This document shows, in pieces, positions 1 to 7,912 of a DNA stretch of 33,657 nt. How positions within the stretch are numbered: position 1 is the first letter of the stretch; each line of letters begins with the position of its first letter. The notes beneath the pieces were generated by a model that saw only the letters and a program-made list of their open reading frames with translations, was not told the origin of the DNA and ran no database searches. The translations under genes were made by a program, and so were the position numbers. The stretch is from positions 1 to 33,657 of the forward strand of contig CACJSX010000009.1 of NCBI GenBank assembly GCA_902596185.1, read 5' to 3'. This stretch comes from an uncultured Pelagibacteraceae bacterium. Its GTDB lineage: Bacteria > Pseudomonadota > Alphaproteobacteria > Pelagibacterales > Pelagibacteraceae.

Positions 1-456
1 TTTAGTAACTTTTGAAATTGTAAGAGAAATACCATTTACACAGATTGATGCTTTTTCTATTAAATGTTTTCTTTCTTTTTTAGGTAATTCAAAGTCAAAA
101 AGAAATGATTTGTCTATTTTTTTAATACTTAATACTTTACCAACAGTATCAACATGTCCTTGGCAAATATGACCTGAAATTTTTGTCCCATATTTTAACG
201 GTAATTCTAAATTTATTTTATCTTTTATTTTCAAAAATTTGAATTTTGAACGAATTATAGTTTCTTTCGAAAGATAAAATTCCATAATTTTAGATTTATA
301 TGAAATTAAAGTTAGACAAACACCATCACAGGCAATAGATAAACCCATGTCTTTATTGGATACTTTAATGTTACTTTTTACAAAAATGTTAAGACCTTTA
401 GGTCTTTTAGTAATTTTAGTAATAGTACCCTGATTATAAATTATTCCGTTAAACAT
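1..456 (-). CDS. ribE: Riboflavin synthase alpha subunit (3' end outside window)
   Basis: Converts two molecules of 6,7-dimethyl-8-ribityllumazine into riboflavin plus the pyrimidine precursor in the cytoplasm. The frame is open for 152 codons from the ATG at 454-456 to the left edge, with no stop, so the C-terminus is missing. The N-terminus MFNGII matches the family. The two lumazine-binding half-domains are visible through CDGVCLT in the first, GHICQGHVD at the boundary and VNGISLT in the second. It lies 5 bases downstream of the ribD stop in the same orientation, the usual ribD-ribE order, and is probably co-transcribed with it. No FMN riboswitch is possible in so small a gap. The identification is secure; only the length is unknown. 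Confidence 0.93.
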   Translation of the reverse strand, partial: MFNGIIYNQGTITKITKRPKGLNIFVKSNIKVSNKDMGLSIACDGVCLTLISYKSKIMEFYLSKETIIRSKFKFLKIKDKINLELPLKYGTKISGHICQGHVDTVGKVLSIKKIDKSFLFDFELPKKERKHLIEKASICVNGISLTISKVTK

Positions 457-461
457 TTTTT

Positions 462-1565
462 CTAACTATATAGTGTTATTCTGTCTTTTCGTAAATTGAG
501 ATTTAGATTAATTTTTGTTTTATATTTTTGATTTAATATATTTTGACTACTAAATTTCAAATATTCAAAGTTTTTAGAAAGGTTTTTTGGACTTTTGTAT
601 AAATAAAATTTATTAAATATTTTATTCATAATCAGTGAATTTGTTAATTTATCTCCTCCCTCAATAAGTAAATTTCTGCATCCATAATTATATAATTTTT
701 TCAAAATTAATTTAATATCAAATCTGCTATTTCTATCAATTCGAGATTTTATTAGATGAATTCCTTTTCTTTTAAATTTTAAAATTTTTGATTTGTCAGC
801 TTTATTATAAAAAATTAAAGTATTTTTGTTATTAGATGATTTAATTATATAACTGTTTATTTTAGAATTTAACTTGTTATCTAAAATAATTCTTTTTGGA
901 GAAAATTTTTCAAAACCCTTCAAACGACAATTTAATTTTGGATTATCTTTATTTAGTGTTTTGTGAGTAATCATTAAACTATCATTTTGATATCTCAACA
1001 TGTGTGTAAACTGATCTGAGTAAGAATTTGTAATCTTTTTTTTGGTTTTGCTGTAAATAATATTATTTTTTGAAATAGCTATTTTGCCGGTAACAAAGGG
1101 TAATTTTTTCTTTCTATTAAAAAAATAAGGTAAATAAAAACTTTCAATTTTACTTTTTAATAAACCTTTTTTTACAATTATTTTTTTTGACTTTAAAATT
1201 TTAAAACTTTTATTTCTTACTCTTTTGTCAATGTCGGTAACAGCATATATAACTTCTGAAATTTTTGATTTTATTATCGCGTCAGTACATGGAGGTGTTA
1301 AACCATGATGACAACATGGTTCTAAAGTAACATACATTTTTGAGCCTTCTAATTCTTCAAAACTATTTTTAATCGCATTAAGTTCAGCATGTGGTCTTCC
1401 ATTAAATGAGGTTTGTCCTATTGAAATAATTTTATCATTTTTGACAATAACACAACCTACAGAAGGATTTGATCCAGTCTGTCCATGACGAGATTTAGCC
1501 AAGTCCAAGGCTAATTCCATGTAAAATTTATCTTTTGATGTAAATTTATCTTTTTTTGTAGACAT
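462..1565 (-). CDS. ribD: Bifunctional riboflavin biosynthesis deaminase/reductase RibD
   Basis: Carries out the second and third steps of riboflavin synthesis: deamination of the pyrimidine ring, then NADPH-dependent reduction of the ribose side chain. From the ATG at 1563-1565 the protein has 367 residues. The N-terminal deaminase domain has a complete zinc site (PHAELNA, then [11 protein letters not shown]). The C-terminal reductase domain keeps the DNPKLNCR and LLIEGG signatures, but the usual SLDG stretch reads SKNN and the domain is lysine/asparagine rich, so it is divergent. The reading frame is open further upstream to a TTG at 1628. I prefer the ATG because the longer form adds an unlikely tail deep inside nrdR; the chosen start overlaps nrdR by 20 bases. 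Same operon as nrdR and ribE. Confidence 0.93.
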   Translation of the reverse strand: MSTKKDKFTSKDKFYMELALDLAKSRHGQTGSNPSVGCVIVKNDKIISIGQTSFNGRPHAELNAIKNSFEELEGSKMYVTLEPCCHHGLTPPCTDAIIKSKISEVIYAVTDIDKRVRNKSFKILKSKKIIVKKGLLKSKIESFYLPYFFNRKKKLPFVTGKIAISKNNIIYSKTKKKITNSYSDQFTHMLRYQNDSLMITHKTLNKDNPKLNCRLKGFEKFSPKRIILDNKLNSKINSYIIKSSNNKNTLIFYNKADKSKILKFKRKGIHLIKSRIDRNSRFDIKLILKKLYNYGCRNLLIEGGDKLTNSLIMNKIFNKFYLYKSPKNLSKNFEYLKFSSQNILNQKYKTKINLNLNLRKDRITLYS

Positions 1566-2004
1566 CAAGCTTGTCCACGAATTGTACAAAATCTTTTTCT
1601 TCTCTAAAGTTTCTATATACAGATGCAAATCTTACGTATCCAACTGGGTCTAAATCTTTTAATCCATCCATAACCATAGTTCCAATTGTATTAGTAGATA
1701 TTTCACTTTGGCCAAGTTCTTCCAAAGATCTTGAAATATTACTGATGAATTTTTCTATTGTTTCTGTATCAATAGGTCTTTTTTTAAGAGCAATATAAAT
1801 AGATTTAGATAACTTATCTCTATCAAATCCTGATTTTCTTCCATTTTTTTTAACAACCATTAGCTCTCTGAATTGTACTCTTTCAAAAGTTGTAAAACGA
1901 GCTCCGCAGACGCATAGTCTTCTTCTTCTTATAGCTGTGCCATCTTCAGTTGGTCTAGAGTCGACAACAGAGGTCTCCCCTTTTTTACATATTGAACAAA
2001 TCAT
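1546..2004 (-). CDS. nrdR: Transcriptional repressor NrdR
   Basis: Senses ATP/dATP and represses ribonucleotide reductase genes. It has 152 residues, the usual family size. The N-terminus is a zinc ribbon (C3 and C6, DSRPTEDG, then RRRR followed by C31, C33 and RFTTFE), and the ATP-cone domain follows from about residue 46 ([16 protein letters not shown]). The second zinc knuckle is C-V-C, whereas the family normally has C-x-x-C; the codons TGC GTC TGC show this directly. Three bases separate it from glyA upstream and it overlaps ribD by 20 bases, so all are probably one transcript. The order glyA-nrdR-ribD-ribE is common in Alphaproteobacteria. Family assignment is secure; the state of the metal site is open. 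Confidence 0.95.
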   Translation of the reverse strand: MICSICKKGETSVVDSRPTEDGTAIRRRRLCVCGARFTTFERVQFRELMVVKKNGRKSGFDRDKLSKSIYIALKKRPIDTETIEKFISNISRSLEELGQSEISTNTIGTMVMDGLKDLDPVGYVRFASVYRNFREEKDFVQFVDKLDVYKKR

Positions 2005-2007
2005 CTA

Positions 2008-3315
2008 CTATAAGTTCTTATATATCGGAAATGATGAAGTTAAAGAAATAACTTCATTTTTTACTTCGTTTTCTATTTTATTATTGTCTGTTGGATTTTC
2101 TGATAATCCTTTTAGAGTTTTTGTGATTAATTCACCTACTGTTTTAAACTCATTTAATCCAAATCCACGTGTTGTAGCTGCTTGCGTTCCCAATCTAATT
2201 CCTGAAGTAATCATGGGTTTTTCTGTATCAAATGGAATTCCATTTTTATTACATGTAATGTTTGCTCTAGACAAGCTCTCAGCAGCAAGATTGCCTTTTA
2301 CATTATAAGGTCTCAAATCAACCAGCATTAAATGTGTATCTGTTCCATCTGAATAAATTTTAAATCCATTATTTTTTAAAGTTTCTGCCAAGATTTTTGC
2401 GTTTGCTAAAACAGATTTAATATAATCTTGAAATTCTGGTTGAAGTGCTTCAAGAAAACCAGCTGCTTTTGCAGCAATAATATGCATTAGCGGTCCTCCC
2501 TGATAACCAGGAAAAACGGCTGTGTTAAATTTTTTAGCAAGATCTTCATGATTAGTTAAAATTATTCCTCCTCTTGCGCTTCTAAATACTTTGTGAGTTG
2601 TTGATGTAACTACATGTGCATAATCACAAGGGTTAGGGTATCCTTTACCAGCAACTAATCCTGAGAAGTGAGCCATATCAACCATTAAGTAAGCTCCAAC
2701 TTTATCTGCTATCTCTCTAAATCTTTTAAAGTCAATTACTCTAGAATAAGCACTTCCACCTGCAATGATTAGTTTAGGTTTATGTTCTAAAGCAAGTTTT
2801 TCAACATTATCATAATCTATCAACTCAGATTCTTTGTCTACATCATAACCTACGGCGTTAAACCATTTACCAGACATTGAAATTTTTAATCCATGAGTAA
2901 TATGACCACCTGAATTTAAACTCATACCCATGAATGTATCACCTGGGCTTAACAAAGCTAAAAATACTGCTCCATTAGCTTGAGCTCCTGAGTGTGGTTG
3001 TGCATTTGCAAATTTACAATTGAATAATTTTTTTAATCTTTCAATAGCAAGATTTTCGGCCACATCAACGTGTTCGCATCCATTATAATATCTTTTACCA
3101 GGATAACCTTCGGCATATTTATTAGTTAAAACCGATCCTTGCGCCTCTAATACTGCTTGAGATACTATATTTTCAGACGCAATTAGCTCAATATGTTGTT
3201 GTTGTCTGATTAACTCATCTTTAATAGCTTTATAAAGCTCTGGATCTTTTACAGATAAACTATCCTCAAAAAAACTTTTATAACTATCATTTAAATAACT
3301 TTTTTCGCTCGACAT
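2008..3315 (-). CDS. glyA: Serine hydroxymethyltransferase
   Basis: PLP enzyme that interconverts serine plus tetrahydrofolate and glycine plus 5,10-methylene-tetrahydrofolate; a central one-carbon step. The protein has 435 residues, typical for the family. Visible family motifs are IELIASEN (residues about 42-49), [22 protein letters not shown], the [13 protein letters not shown] stretch and the PLP lysine K242 in STTHK. The residues after the lysine read VFRSARGG, whereas most family members have TLRGPRGG. The ATG at 3313-3315 lies 2 bases after the rpiB stop. Glycine from the sarcosine oxidase encoded in this window could feed this enzyme. No glycine riboswitch precedes it, as there is no leader. 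Confidence 0.97.
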   Translation of the reverse strand: MSSEKSYLNDSYKSFFEDSLSVKDPELYKAIKDELIRQQQHIELIASENIVSQAVLEAQGSVLTNKYAEGYPGKRYYNGCEHVDVAENLAIERLKKLFNCKFANAQPHSGAQANGAVFLALLSPGDTFMGMSLNSGGHITHGLKISMSGKWFNAVGYDVDKESELIDYDNVEKLALEHKPKLIIAGGSAYSRVIDFKRFREIADKVGAYLMVDMAHFSGLVAGKGYPNPCDYAHVVTSTTHKVFRSARGGIILTNHEDLAKKFNTAVFPGYQGGPLMHIIAAKAAGFLEALQPEFQDYIKSVLANAKILAETLKNNGFKIYSDGTDTHLMLVDLRPYNVKGNLAAESLSRANITCNKNGIPFDTEKPMITSGIRLGTQAATTRGFGLNEFKTVGELITKTLKGLSENPTDNNKIENEVKNEVISLTSSFPIYKNL

Positions 3316-3317
3316 AA

Positions 3318-3743
3318 TTATATTTTCTTAACCCTTCTCAAGTGTCTACCACCATCAAATTTTGTATTTAAAAAAACACTTATAAATTTTAAAGCATTTT
3401 TTTTTGTTATCAACCTTGACCCTAATGTAATGATGTTTGCATCGTTATGCAATCTTGATAATTTCGTTGATTTTAGATTAAAACATTGTGCAGCACGAAT
3501 ATTTTTATGCTTATTTGCCGCAATATTCATACCAGTCCCAGATCCACACACTAAAATACCAACATTACTCTTGCTTGATTTGACTTTTCTAGCAACTTTA
3601 TGAGCATAGTCAGGATAATCAACACTGCTGTCATCTTTTGGACCCAGGTCCTCAAATTTAACTTTTTTAATTTTTAAATAATTTTTAATTATCTCTTTTA
3701 ATTTAAATCCTGCGTGATCTGATGAAATAAATATTTTTTTCAA
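3318..3743 (-). CDS. rpiB: Ribose 5-phosphate isomerase B
   Basis: Interconverts ribulose 5-phosphate and ribose 5-phosphate in the pentose phosphate pathway. It has 141 residues, a normal RpiB length. Active-site elements are SSDHAG (D9, H10), the catalytic cysteine C66 in [14 protein letters not shown]99 in SRLHNDAN, and GRHLRR near the C-terminus. The start is a TTG at 3741-3743, one base after the stop of the upstream gene; no ATG or GTG lies close enough to preserve the conserved N-terminus. The rpiB-glyA-nrdR order is common in related bacteria. Translation is probably coupled to the upstream gene. Confidence 0.93.
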   Translation of the reverse strand: MKKIFISSDHAGFKLKEIIKNYLKIKKVKFEDLGPKDDSSVDYPDYAHKVARKVKSSKSNVGILVCGSGTGMNIAANKHKNIRAAQCFNLKSTKLSRLHNDANIITLGSRLITKKNALKFISVFLNTKFDGGRHLRRVKKI

Positions 3744-3744
3744 A

Positions 3745-4383
3745 TTAATTAAATTTGTAATCTAAAACACAAGCGACTAAATGTATTCTATTCTCTTCTC
3801 CACCATTAAATGCATTGTGATACTTGGTATTATTTGTAATCCAAACAGAACCATCAGCAGGCATATGTTTAGCAACGTTATCAATAACCATGATGCAGCC
3901 AGGATTAGTAATTAAAGGTATGTGTAATCTCGGCTCAGGATCTCTATGCCAGCTTAAAGTTGATCTTGGCTCTTTTAAAAGAATTCTTACTCTACCAAGT
4001 TTATATCTAGATGAAAGAGTGTCATATACTTCTTTGAAATAAGTATTTTCATAATCTTTTATAAATTCTGAATATAATGACTCATCAAGTGTCTCATCTC
4101 TAACAACTTCTTTTCCTGATTTATCAGGTTTTGTCCAATATACTCCTCTAGCCTTGTTACCTTTAATTGAGTCTGGGTCACCAGGTATTTGAGTCAATGA
4201 TATCGCACCAAAGTGTGTTACACCAGCATCTTCAAATTTTCTAATTTTAACTATTTGTTGATAAGCCTCTTGTAATTTTTCGATATCAAATTTGATTTCT
4301 TGCTTTTGGAAATCACTAAAGTCTAAAACTCTATCTTCTTTTTTGACATTTAAGTCTATTACTTTTGAATTTTCTAGCGTCAT
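3745..4383 (-). CDS. Aspartyl/asparaginyl beta-hydroxylase-like Fe(II)/2-oxoglutarate oxygenase
   Basis: A 212-residue cytoplasmic protein with no signal peptide or membrane segment. The C-terminal half has the jelly-roll signature of the aspartyl/asparaginyl beta-hydroxylase family: an HxD pair (H146, D148) within LSWHRDPEPRLHIPL, a distal histidine H189 in KYHNAFN, and R199 in ENRIHLV, which would bind 2-oxoglutarate. The iron site therefore looks complete. About 125 N-terminal residues precede it and I do not recognise a domain there. It is the first gene of the operon, read divergently from hemB, and its stop is one base from the rpiB start. The substrate is unknown; a protein side chain or a small molecule are both possible. 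The family is fairly sure, the function is not. Confidence 0.7.
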   Translation of the reverse strand: MTLENSKVIDLNVKKEDRVLDFSDFQKQEIKFDIEKLQEAYQQIVKIRKFEDAGVTHFGAISLTQIPGDPDSIKGNKARGVYWTKPDKSGKEVVRDETLDESLYSEFIKDYENTYFKEVYDTLSSRYKLGRVRILLKEPRSTLSWHRDPEPRLHIPLITNPGCIMVIDNVAKHMPADGSVWITNNTKYHNAFNGGEENRIHLVACVLDYKFN

Positions 4384-4408
4384 CCTGATTGCTTTCTACC
4401 CTTTTTTT

Positions 4409-4437
4409 TGTATATGTGTATATTACATTTGTCGCAA
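4409..4437 (-). promoter_or_regulatory. Candidate sigma-70 promoter for the hydroxylase-rpiB-glyA operon
   Basis: Reading on the minus strand, TTGCGA (4437 down to 4432) is followed after 17 bases by TATACA (4414 down to 4409). Each box matches the sigma-70 consensus at four of six positions and the spacing is ideal. It lies 26 bases ahead of the hydroxylase ATG in the 73-base divergent region shared with hemB. Such matches are common by chance in A+T-rich DNA, so this is a candidate only. Confidence 0.35.
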
Positions 4438-4456
4438 TTTAAAAGTAAATTAAAAC

Positions 4457-5446
4457 ATGATTATTGGTAAATATCCGAGTCTTAGACTTAGAAGAAATAG
4501 AAAAGAATCTTGGTCAAGAAGACTGATTCAAGAAAATACTTTAAGTCCAAATGACTTTATATTACCTATTTTTTTAATAGAAGGATCTAATAAACGGCAA
4601 CCAATTTCATCTATGCCGGGTGTATACAGGTATACTATTAATAGATTGAGCCAAATAGTAGACAGAGCAATAAAAAAGAAGATACCAATGGTTGCACTTT
4701 TTCCAAAAACCCAAAATGTAAATAAAGATGAATTGGGAACAGAATCACTTAATGAAAAAAATTTAGTTTGTAGAGCAATTAAAGAAATAAAAAAAAGATA
4801 CAAAAATCAAATAGGTATAATGTGTGACGTAGCATTAGATCCCTACACATCACATGGTCATGACGGTTTAATTAAATCTAACACTATTCTAAACGACGAA
4901 ACTATAGAGGTGCTGATTAATCAATCGTTACTTCAGGCAGAGATGGGTTGTGATGTTATTGCCCCATCAGATATGATGGATGGCAGAATAGGAAAAATAA
5001 GAAAAGCTTTAGATAAAAATAAATTCCAAAACGTTCAAATATTATCTTATGCTGCAAAATACGCTTCAAGCTTTTATGGACCTTTTAGAGATGCAGTCGG
5101 ATCTAAAGGTTCGTTAAAAGGAGACAAAAAAACTTATCAGATGGATTATAGAAATTCTGATGAAGCTTTAAGAGAAGTTGCATTAGATATTAAAGAAGGT
5201 GCTGATATGGTAATGGTTAAACCAGGTATGCCTTACTTAGACATAATAAAATCAATAAAAGAAAAATTTAAATTGCCTGTATTTGCCTATCAAGTATCAG
5301 GAGAATACAGCTTAATTGAAACAGCTATAAAGAAAAAATTAATTAATAAAGATGCTGTATATGAAAGCTTAGTTGCTTTTAAGAGAGCTGGTGCCAATGC
5401 TATAGTAAGTTATTACGCTGATAGAATTGATAAAATAATAAAATAA
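4457..5446 (+). CDS. hemB: Delta-aminolevulinic acid dehydratase (porphobilinogen synthase)
   Basis: Condenses two 5-aminolevulinate molecules to porphobilinogen, the second committed step of tetrapyrrole synthesis. The protein has 329 residues. The two Schiff-base lysines are K201 (YAAKYASSFYGPF) and K255 (VMVKPGMPYLD). The metal segment reads DVALDPYTSHGHDG, with acidic residues where zinc-type enzymes have cysteines; this is the cysteine-free, magnesium-type arrangement known from other Alphaproteobacteria. The ATG at 4457 opens a single-gene plus-strand unit. Its stop TAA at 5444-5446 directly touches the recO stop on the other strand, so there is no room for a dedicated terminator between the convergent genes. 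Confidence 0.97.
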   Translation: MIIGKYPSLRLRRNRKESWSRRLIQENTLSPNDFILPIFLIEGSNKRQPISSMPGVYRYTINRLSQIVDRAIKKKIPMVALFPKTQNVNKDELGTESLNEKNLVCRAIKEIKKRYKNQIGIMCDVALDPYTSHGHDGLIKSNTILNDETIEVLINQSLLQAEMGCDVIAPSDMMDGRIGKIRKALDKNKFQNVQILSYAAKYASSFYGPFRDAVGSKGSLKGDKKTYQMDYRNSDEALREVALDIKEGADMVMVKPGMPYLDIIKSIKEKFKLPVFAYQVSGEYSLIETAIKKKLINKDAVYESLVAFKRAGANAIVSYYADRIDKIIK

Positions 5447-6127
5447 TTATTTTAACGTGTTTAAGAATAACAACCTGCTATTTGGATAATTTAAATTATT
5501 TGGTCTTAATATAGTTTTATCCAAATAATCGCCTACTAATTTCAAACCGTTCAATAAAGTGCCGAGATCATTAACTTCTATATCTTTTTCAATCAAAAAA
5601 TTAGGTACATATTTTTTTTCATTTAAAGAACTTGCATAATATACAGTTTTGTTACCTTCTAAATCTTTTTCAACTAAATTTTCAAGCGCCAAGTCATATC
5701 CTAATATTTTAAGTAACTCTAATTCCCAAAATATATATTTTTTTATCCAATCTTTTTCTTTTAAAATTAAAAATAAATTTTGAATTATAAAATAAACTTT
5801 ATCGTTAGATTGAGACTCTGCAGTTAATATTTTGATCAAATTCATAGCAGATGTAATACAGGATAACTTTTGCTTATGATCAAAATATAATGGAGTATAG
5901 GCATTTAAAATTTCAATTTTAAAATAACCTATTCTGTTTTCATTTTTAGAATTGTAATTAACATGGAGTTTATTACCAAGCTGAAGATAATTTTTAATTT
6001 TTTTTGAAGTACCACCAAATATAATTCCAGATATCTTTCCTTTATTTTTTGTAAATAATTCAGCAATTAATGAATTTTCATTATATCTATTTTTACTTAT
6101 TAAAAATCCTTCGTCTGACCAATTCAT
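5447..6127 (-). CDS. recO: DNA repair protein RecO
   Basis: Recombination mediator that works with RecR to load RecA on SSB-coated single-stranded DNA in the RecF pathway. It has 226 residues. The N-terminal OB fold is recognisable (DEGFLISKNRYNENSLIAEL, then TKNKGKISGIIFGG), and the rest is the alpha-helical RecO C-domain. No cysteine cluster is visible in the C-domain, so the zinc site of some RecO proteins is absent. It overlaps rnc by 4 bases (ATGA), with no era gene between them. It is the last gene of the dapA-to-recO run. Confidence 0.9.
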   Translation of the reverse strand: MNWSDEGFLISKNRYNENSLIAELFTKNKGKISGIIFGGTSKKIKNYLQLGNKLHVNYNSKNENRIGYFKIEILNAYTPLYFDHKQKLSCITSAMNLIKILTAESQSNDKVYFIIQNLFLILKEKDWIKKYIFWELELLKILGYDLALENLVEKDLEGNKTVYYASSLNEKKYVPNFLIEKDIEVNDLGTLLNGLKLVGDYLDKTILRPNNLNYPNSRLLFLNTLK

Positions 6128-6792
6128 TTTTTATTTGTATTTTTTAAACATTCTATAGCAGCATTTTGTTCAGCTTCTTTCTTTGATTTTCCAGTAGCTA
6201 TAAAATATTTTGTATTGGGCAATTTTACTCCAACTTTAAATATGGGTTTGTGTCTTGGACCTGTATTTGAAATTAATTTATAAGTAGGTAATTTTTTAAA
6301 GTTTTTTAAAGTTAATTCCTGTAACTTTGTTTTTGCATCTATTTCTGTAACTACACTTTTTTCAATATGATCTTGCCACAAGTTTAAAATTGTTTTTTCA
6401 ACTATTGTAAAACCTTTATCAAGATAAATAGAGCCAATTAATGCTTCACAGCTATCAGATATAATTTTGTCCTCAATTTTTATTTTTTTATTATTGGGGT
6501 TAAATGTTTTAACGTAACTAGCTAAATTGATTTTTTTTGCTATATCCAGACAAGTTTTTTTATTAACTAGCGATGCAAATTTTTTATCAAGAATACCTTC
6601 TTTTTCTCCCGGATAAATTTCTAAAAGTTTTTTTGCTATGACTAAACCAAGAACTCTATCACCCAGAAACTCTATCTTTTCATTATTTTCATTTGGATTA
6701 AAGCTTTTATGTGTGAGGGCTTGAACAAGTAGATCTTTATTTTTAAATTTTAAATCAATTTTTTTTTCTAAACTTTGATAGTTAATTTTCAT
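6124..6792 (-). CDS. rnc: Ribonuclease III
   Basis: Endonuclease for double-stranded RNA; matures rRNA precursors and processes structured mRNAs. It has 222 residues, typical for bacteria. The nuclease domain shows the signature NEKIEFLGDRVLG (E41, D45) and SDSCEALIGSIYLDKG, with D113 and E116 completing the metal site. A double-stranded RNA-binding domain occupies about residues 152-220 (TKLQELTLK at its start, GKSKKEAEQNAA at its end). It overlaps lepB by one base upstream and recO by four downstream, the usual lepB-rnc linkage. Confidence 0.97.
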   Translation of the reverse strand: MKINYQSLEKKIDLKFKNKDLLVQALTHKSFNPNENNEKIEFLGDRVLGLVIAKKLLEIYPGEKEGILDKKFASLVNKKTCLDIAKKINLASYVKTFNPNNKKIKIEDKIISDSCEALIGSIYLDKGFTIVEKTILNLWQDHIEKSVVTEIDAKTKLQELTLKNFKKLPTYKLISNTGPRHKPIFKVGVKLPNTKYFIATGKSKKEAEQNAAIECLKNTNKK

Positions 6793-7529
6793 TAATTAAT
6801 TTTATTAAATGTTCTATTAAATCTTATTGACTTATGCCATTTCCAAAATTCAATAAAACTTCCTATTCTTTTATCTGAAGAGAAAAATATAAATTGAGCT
6901 TTTCCTACTAAGTTATCTTTATGTACATATCCAACACTTGTTAAGTACCTGCTATCTTTAGAACAGTCTCTGTTATCCCCTAAAAAGAAATAATGATCTT
7001 TTGGCACAGTAAACACATCAGAATTTTGATAGGTATAATCTTTTAAATAAACAGTATGAAATTTTTTACCATTTAAAAGTTTTTCTTCAAATCTATAAAC
7101 ATCAATACTTTTGTCGCCACAGAAAATTGTAGTTTTGTTATTAATTTTAGATTTAAGAATTTCAGAATTATTTAAATATAAATTAGAGTCTATAAATTGA
7201 ATTTTATCACCAGGTAAACCAATTAATCTTTTAATGTAATCTGTTCGATTATCTGCTGGTGTTTTAAATACAATTACATCACCTCTTTCAGGACTACTAA
7301 ACATAATTCTTTTGTTTAATATTGGGGGACTAAAAGGAAATGAGTGTTTGCTATATCCATAGGTATATTTTGTTACAAACAACCTATCACCTACTAATAA
7401 AGTAGGTTCCATGGATGATGATGGAATATAAAATGGTTGTACTAAAAGCGATCTAATTATAACTGCAATTATTAATGCATAAATTAAAGTTTTTATATTT
7501 TCTGAAAAAAAATTTTTATCTAATTTCAT
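6792..7529 (-). CDS. lepB: Signal peptidase I
   Basis: Membrane-bound serine protease that removes signal peptides from exported proteins; the Slt, SNase-like and small exported proteins of this window are likely substrates. It has 245 residues. One N-terminal membrane segment spans roughly residues 13-30, followed by the catalytic serine S39 in PSSSMEPTL, the catalytic lysine K100 in DYIKRLIGLPGD, and the conserved FLGDNRDCSKDSR box. The single membrane anchor is the common non-enterobacterial arrangement. It overlaps acpS by 4 bases (ATGA) and rnc by one, so all are translationally coupled. Confidence 0.97.
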   Translation of the reverse strand: MKLDKNFFSENIKTLIYALIIAVIIRSLLVQPFYIPSSSMEPTLLVGDRLFVTKYTYGYSKHSFPFSPPILNKRIMFSSPERGDVIVFKTPADNRTDYIKRLIGLPGDKIQFIDSNLYLNNSEILKSKINNKTTIFCGDKSIDVYRFEEKLLNGKKFHTVYLKDYTYQNSDVFTVPKDHYFFLGDNRDCSKDSRYLTSVGYVHKDNLVGKAQFIFFSSDKRIGSFIEFWKWHKSIRFNRTFNKIN

Positions 7530-7912
7530 GATGTCTGAATAATTGCAAATGCAGTTGAATAATTTTTTTCATCCGAAATTGATAAAAAACATTTAAAATT
7601 TTTGATTTTAAATTTCTTTTGTACAATTTTTGTAATTTTTTTATTTTTAACGTAATAAGGCTTTCCCTTTTTGTCATTAACAACTTCTATATCTTTAAAA
7701 TTTAAATTCATACGAAAACCTGTGCCAAGAGCTTTAGAAAATGCTTCTTTTGCAGCAAATCTCTTCGAAAAAAAAGCTACTTTATTGTTTACAGCGTTAG
7801 AATGTTTCAATTCTTTAAATGAATAAATTCTTTTTTTAAATAAAGGATTTTTAATCGATTTTTGAATTCTTTTATTTTCAACAATATCAACGCCAATACC
7901 AAGAATTTTCAT
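7526..7912 (-). CDS. acpS: Holo-[acyl-carrier-protein] synthase
   Basis: Transfers phosphopantetheine from coenzyme A to apo-acyl carrier protein, activating it for fatty acid synthesis. It has 128 residues, the usual trimeric AcpS size. Metal-binding residues are visible: D9 in GIGVDIVE near the N-terminus and the glutamate of RFAAKEAFSKALG. The TGxRMNLNFKDIEV and FLSISDEKNYSTAFAI stretches also match. The ATG directly abuts the pdxJ stop, and the 3' end overlaps lepB by 4 bases. The pdxJ-acpS-lepB-rnc order is conserved in many proteobacteria. Confidence 0.96.
   Translation of the reverse strand: MKILGIGVDIVENKRIQKSIKNPLFKKRIYSFKELKHSNAVNNKVAFFSKRFAAKEAFSKALGTGFRMNLNFKDIEVVNDKKGKPYYVKNKKITKIVQKKFKIKNFKCFLSISDEKNYSTAFAIIQTS

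Noticed and set aside
1150..1200. Runs of T and A (up to nine bases) throughout, resembling terminator U-tracts.
   Set aside because: They occur inside conserved coding sequence as lysine or phenylalanine codons and lack preceding stable hairpins.
2008..3318. Possible glycine riboswitch ahead of glyA or FMN riboswitch ahead of the rib genes.
   Set aside because: Gaps are 2 to 5 bases or genes overlap, so there is no room for an aptamer.
4457..5446. HemB lacks the cysteine zinc site (DVALDPYTSHGHDG).
   Set aside because: This is the known magnesium-type arrangement in Alphaproteobacteria, so it is not novel.
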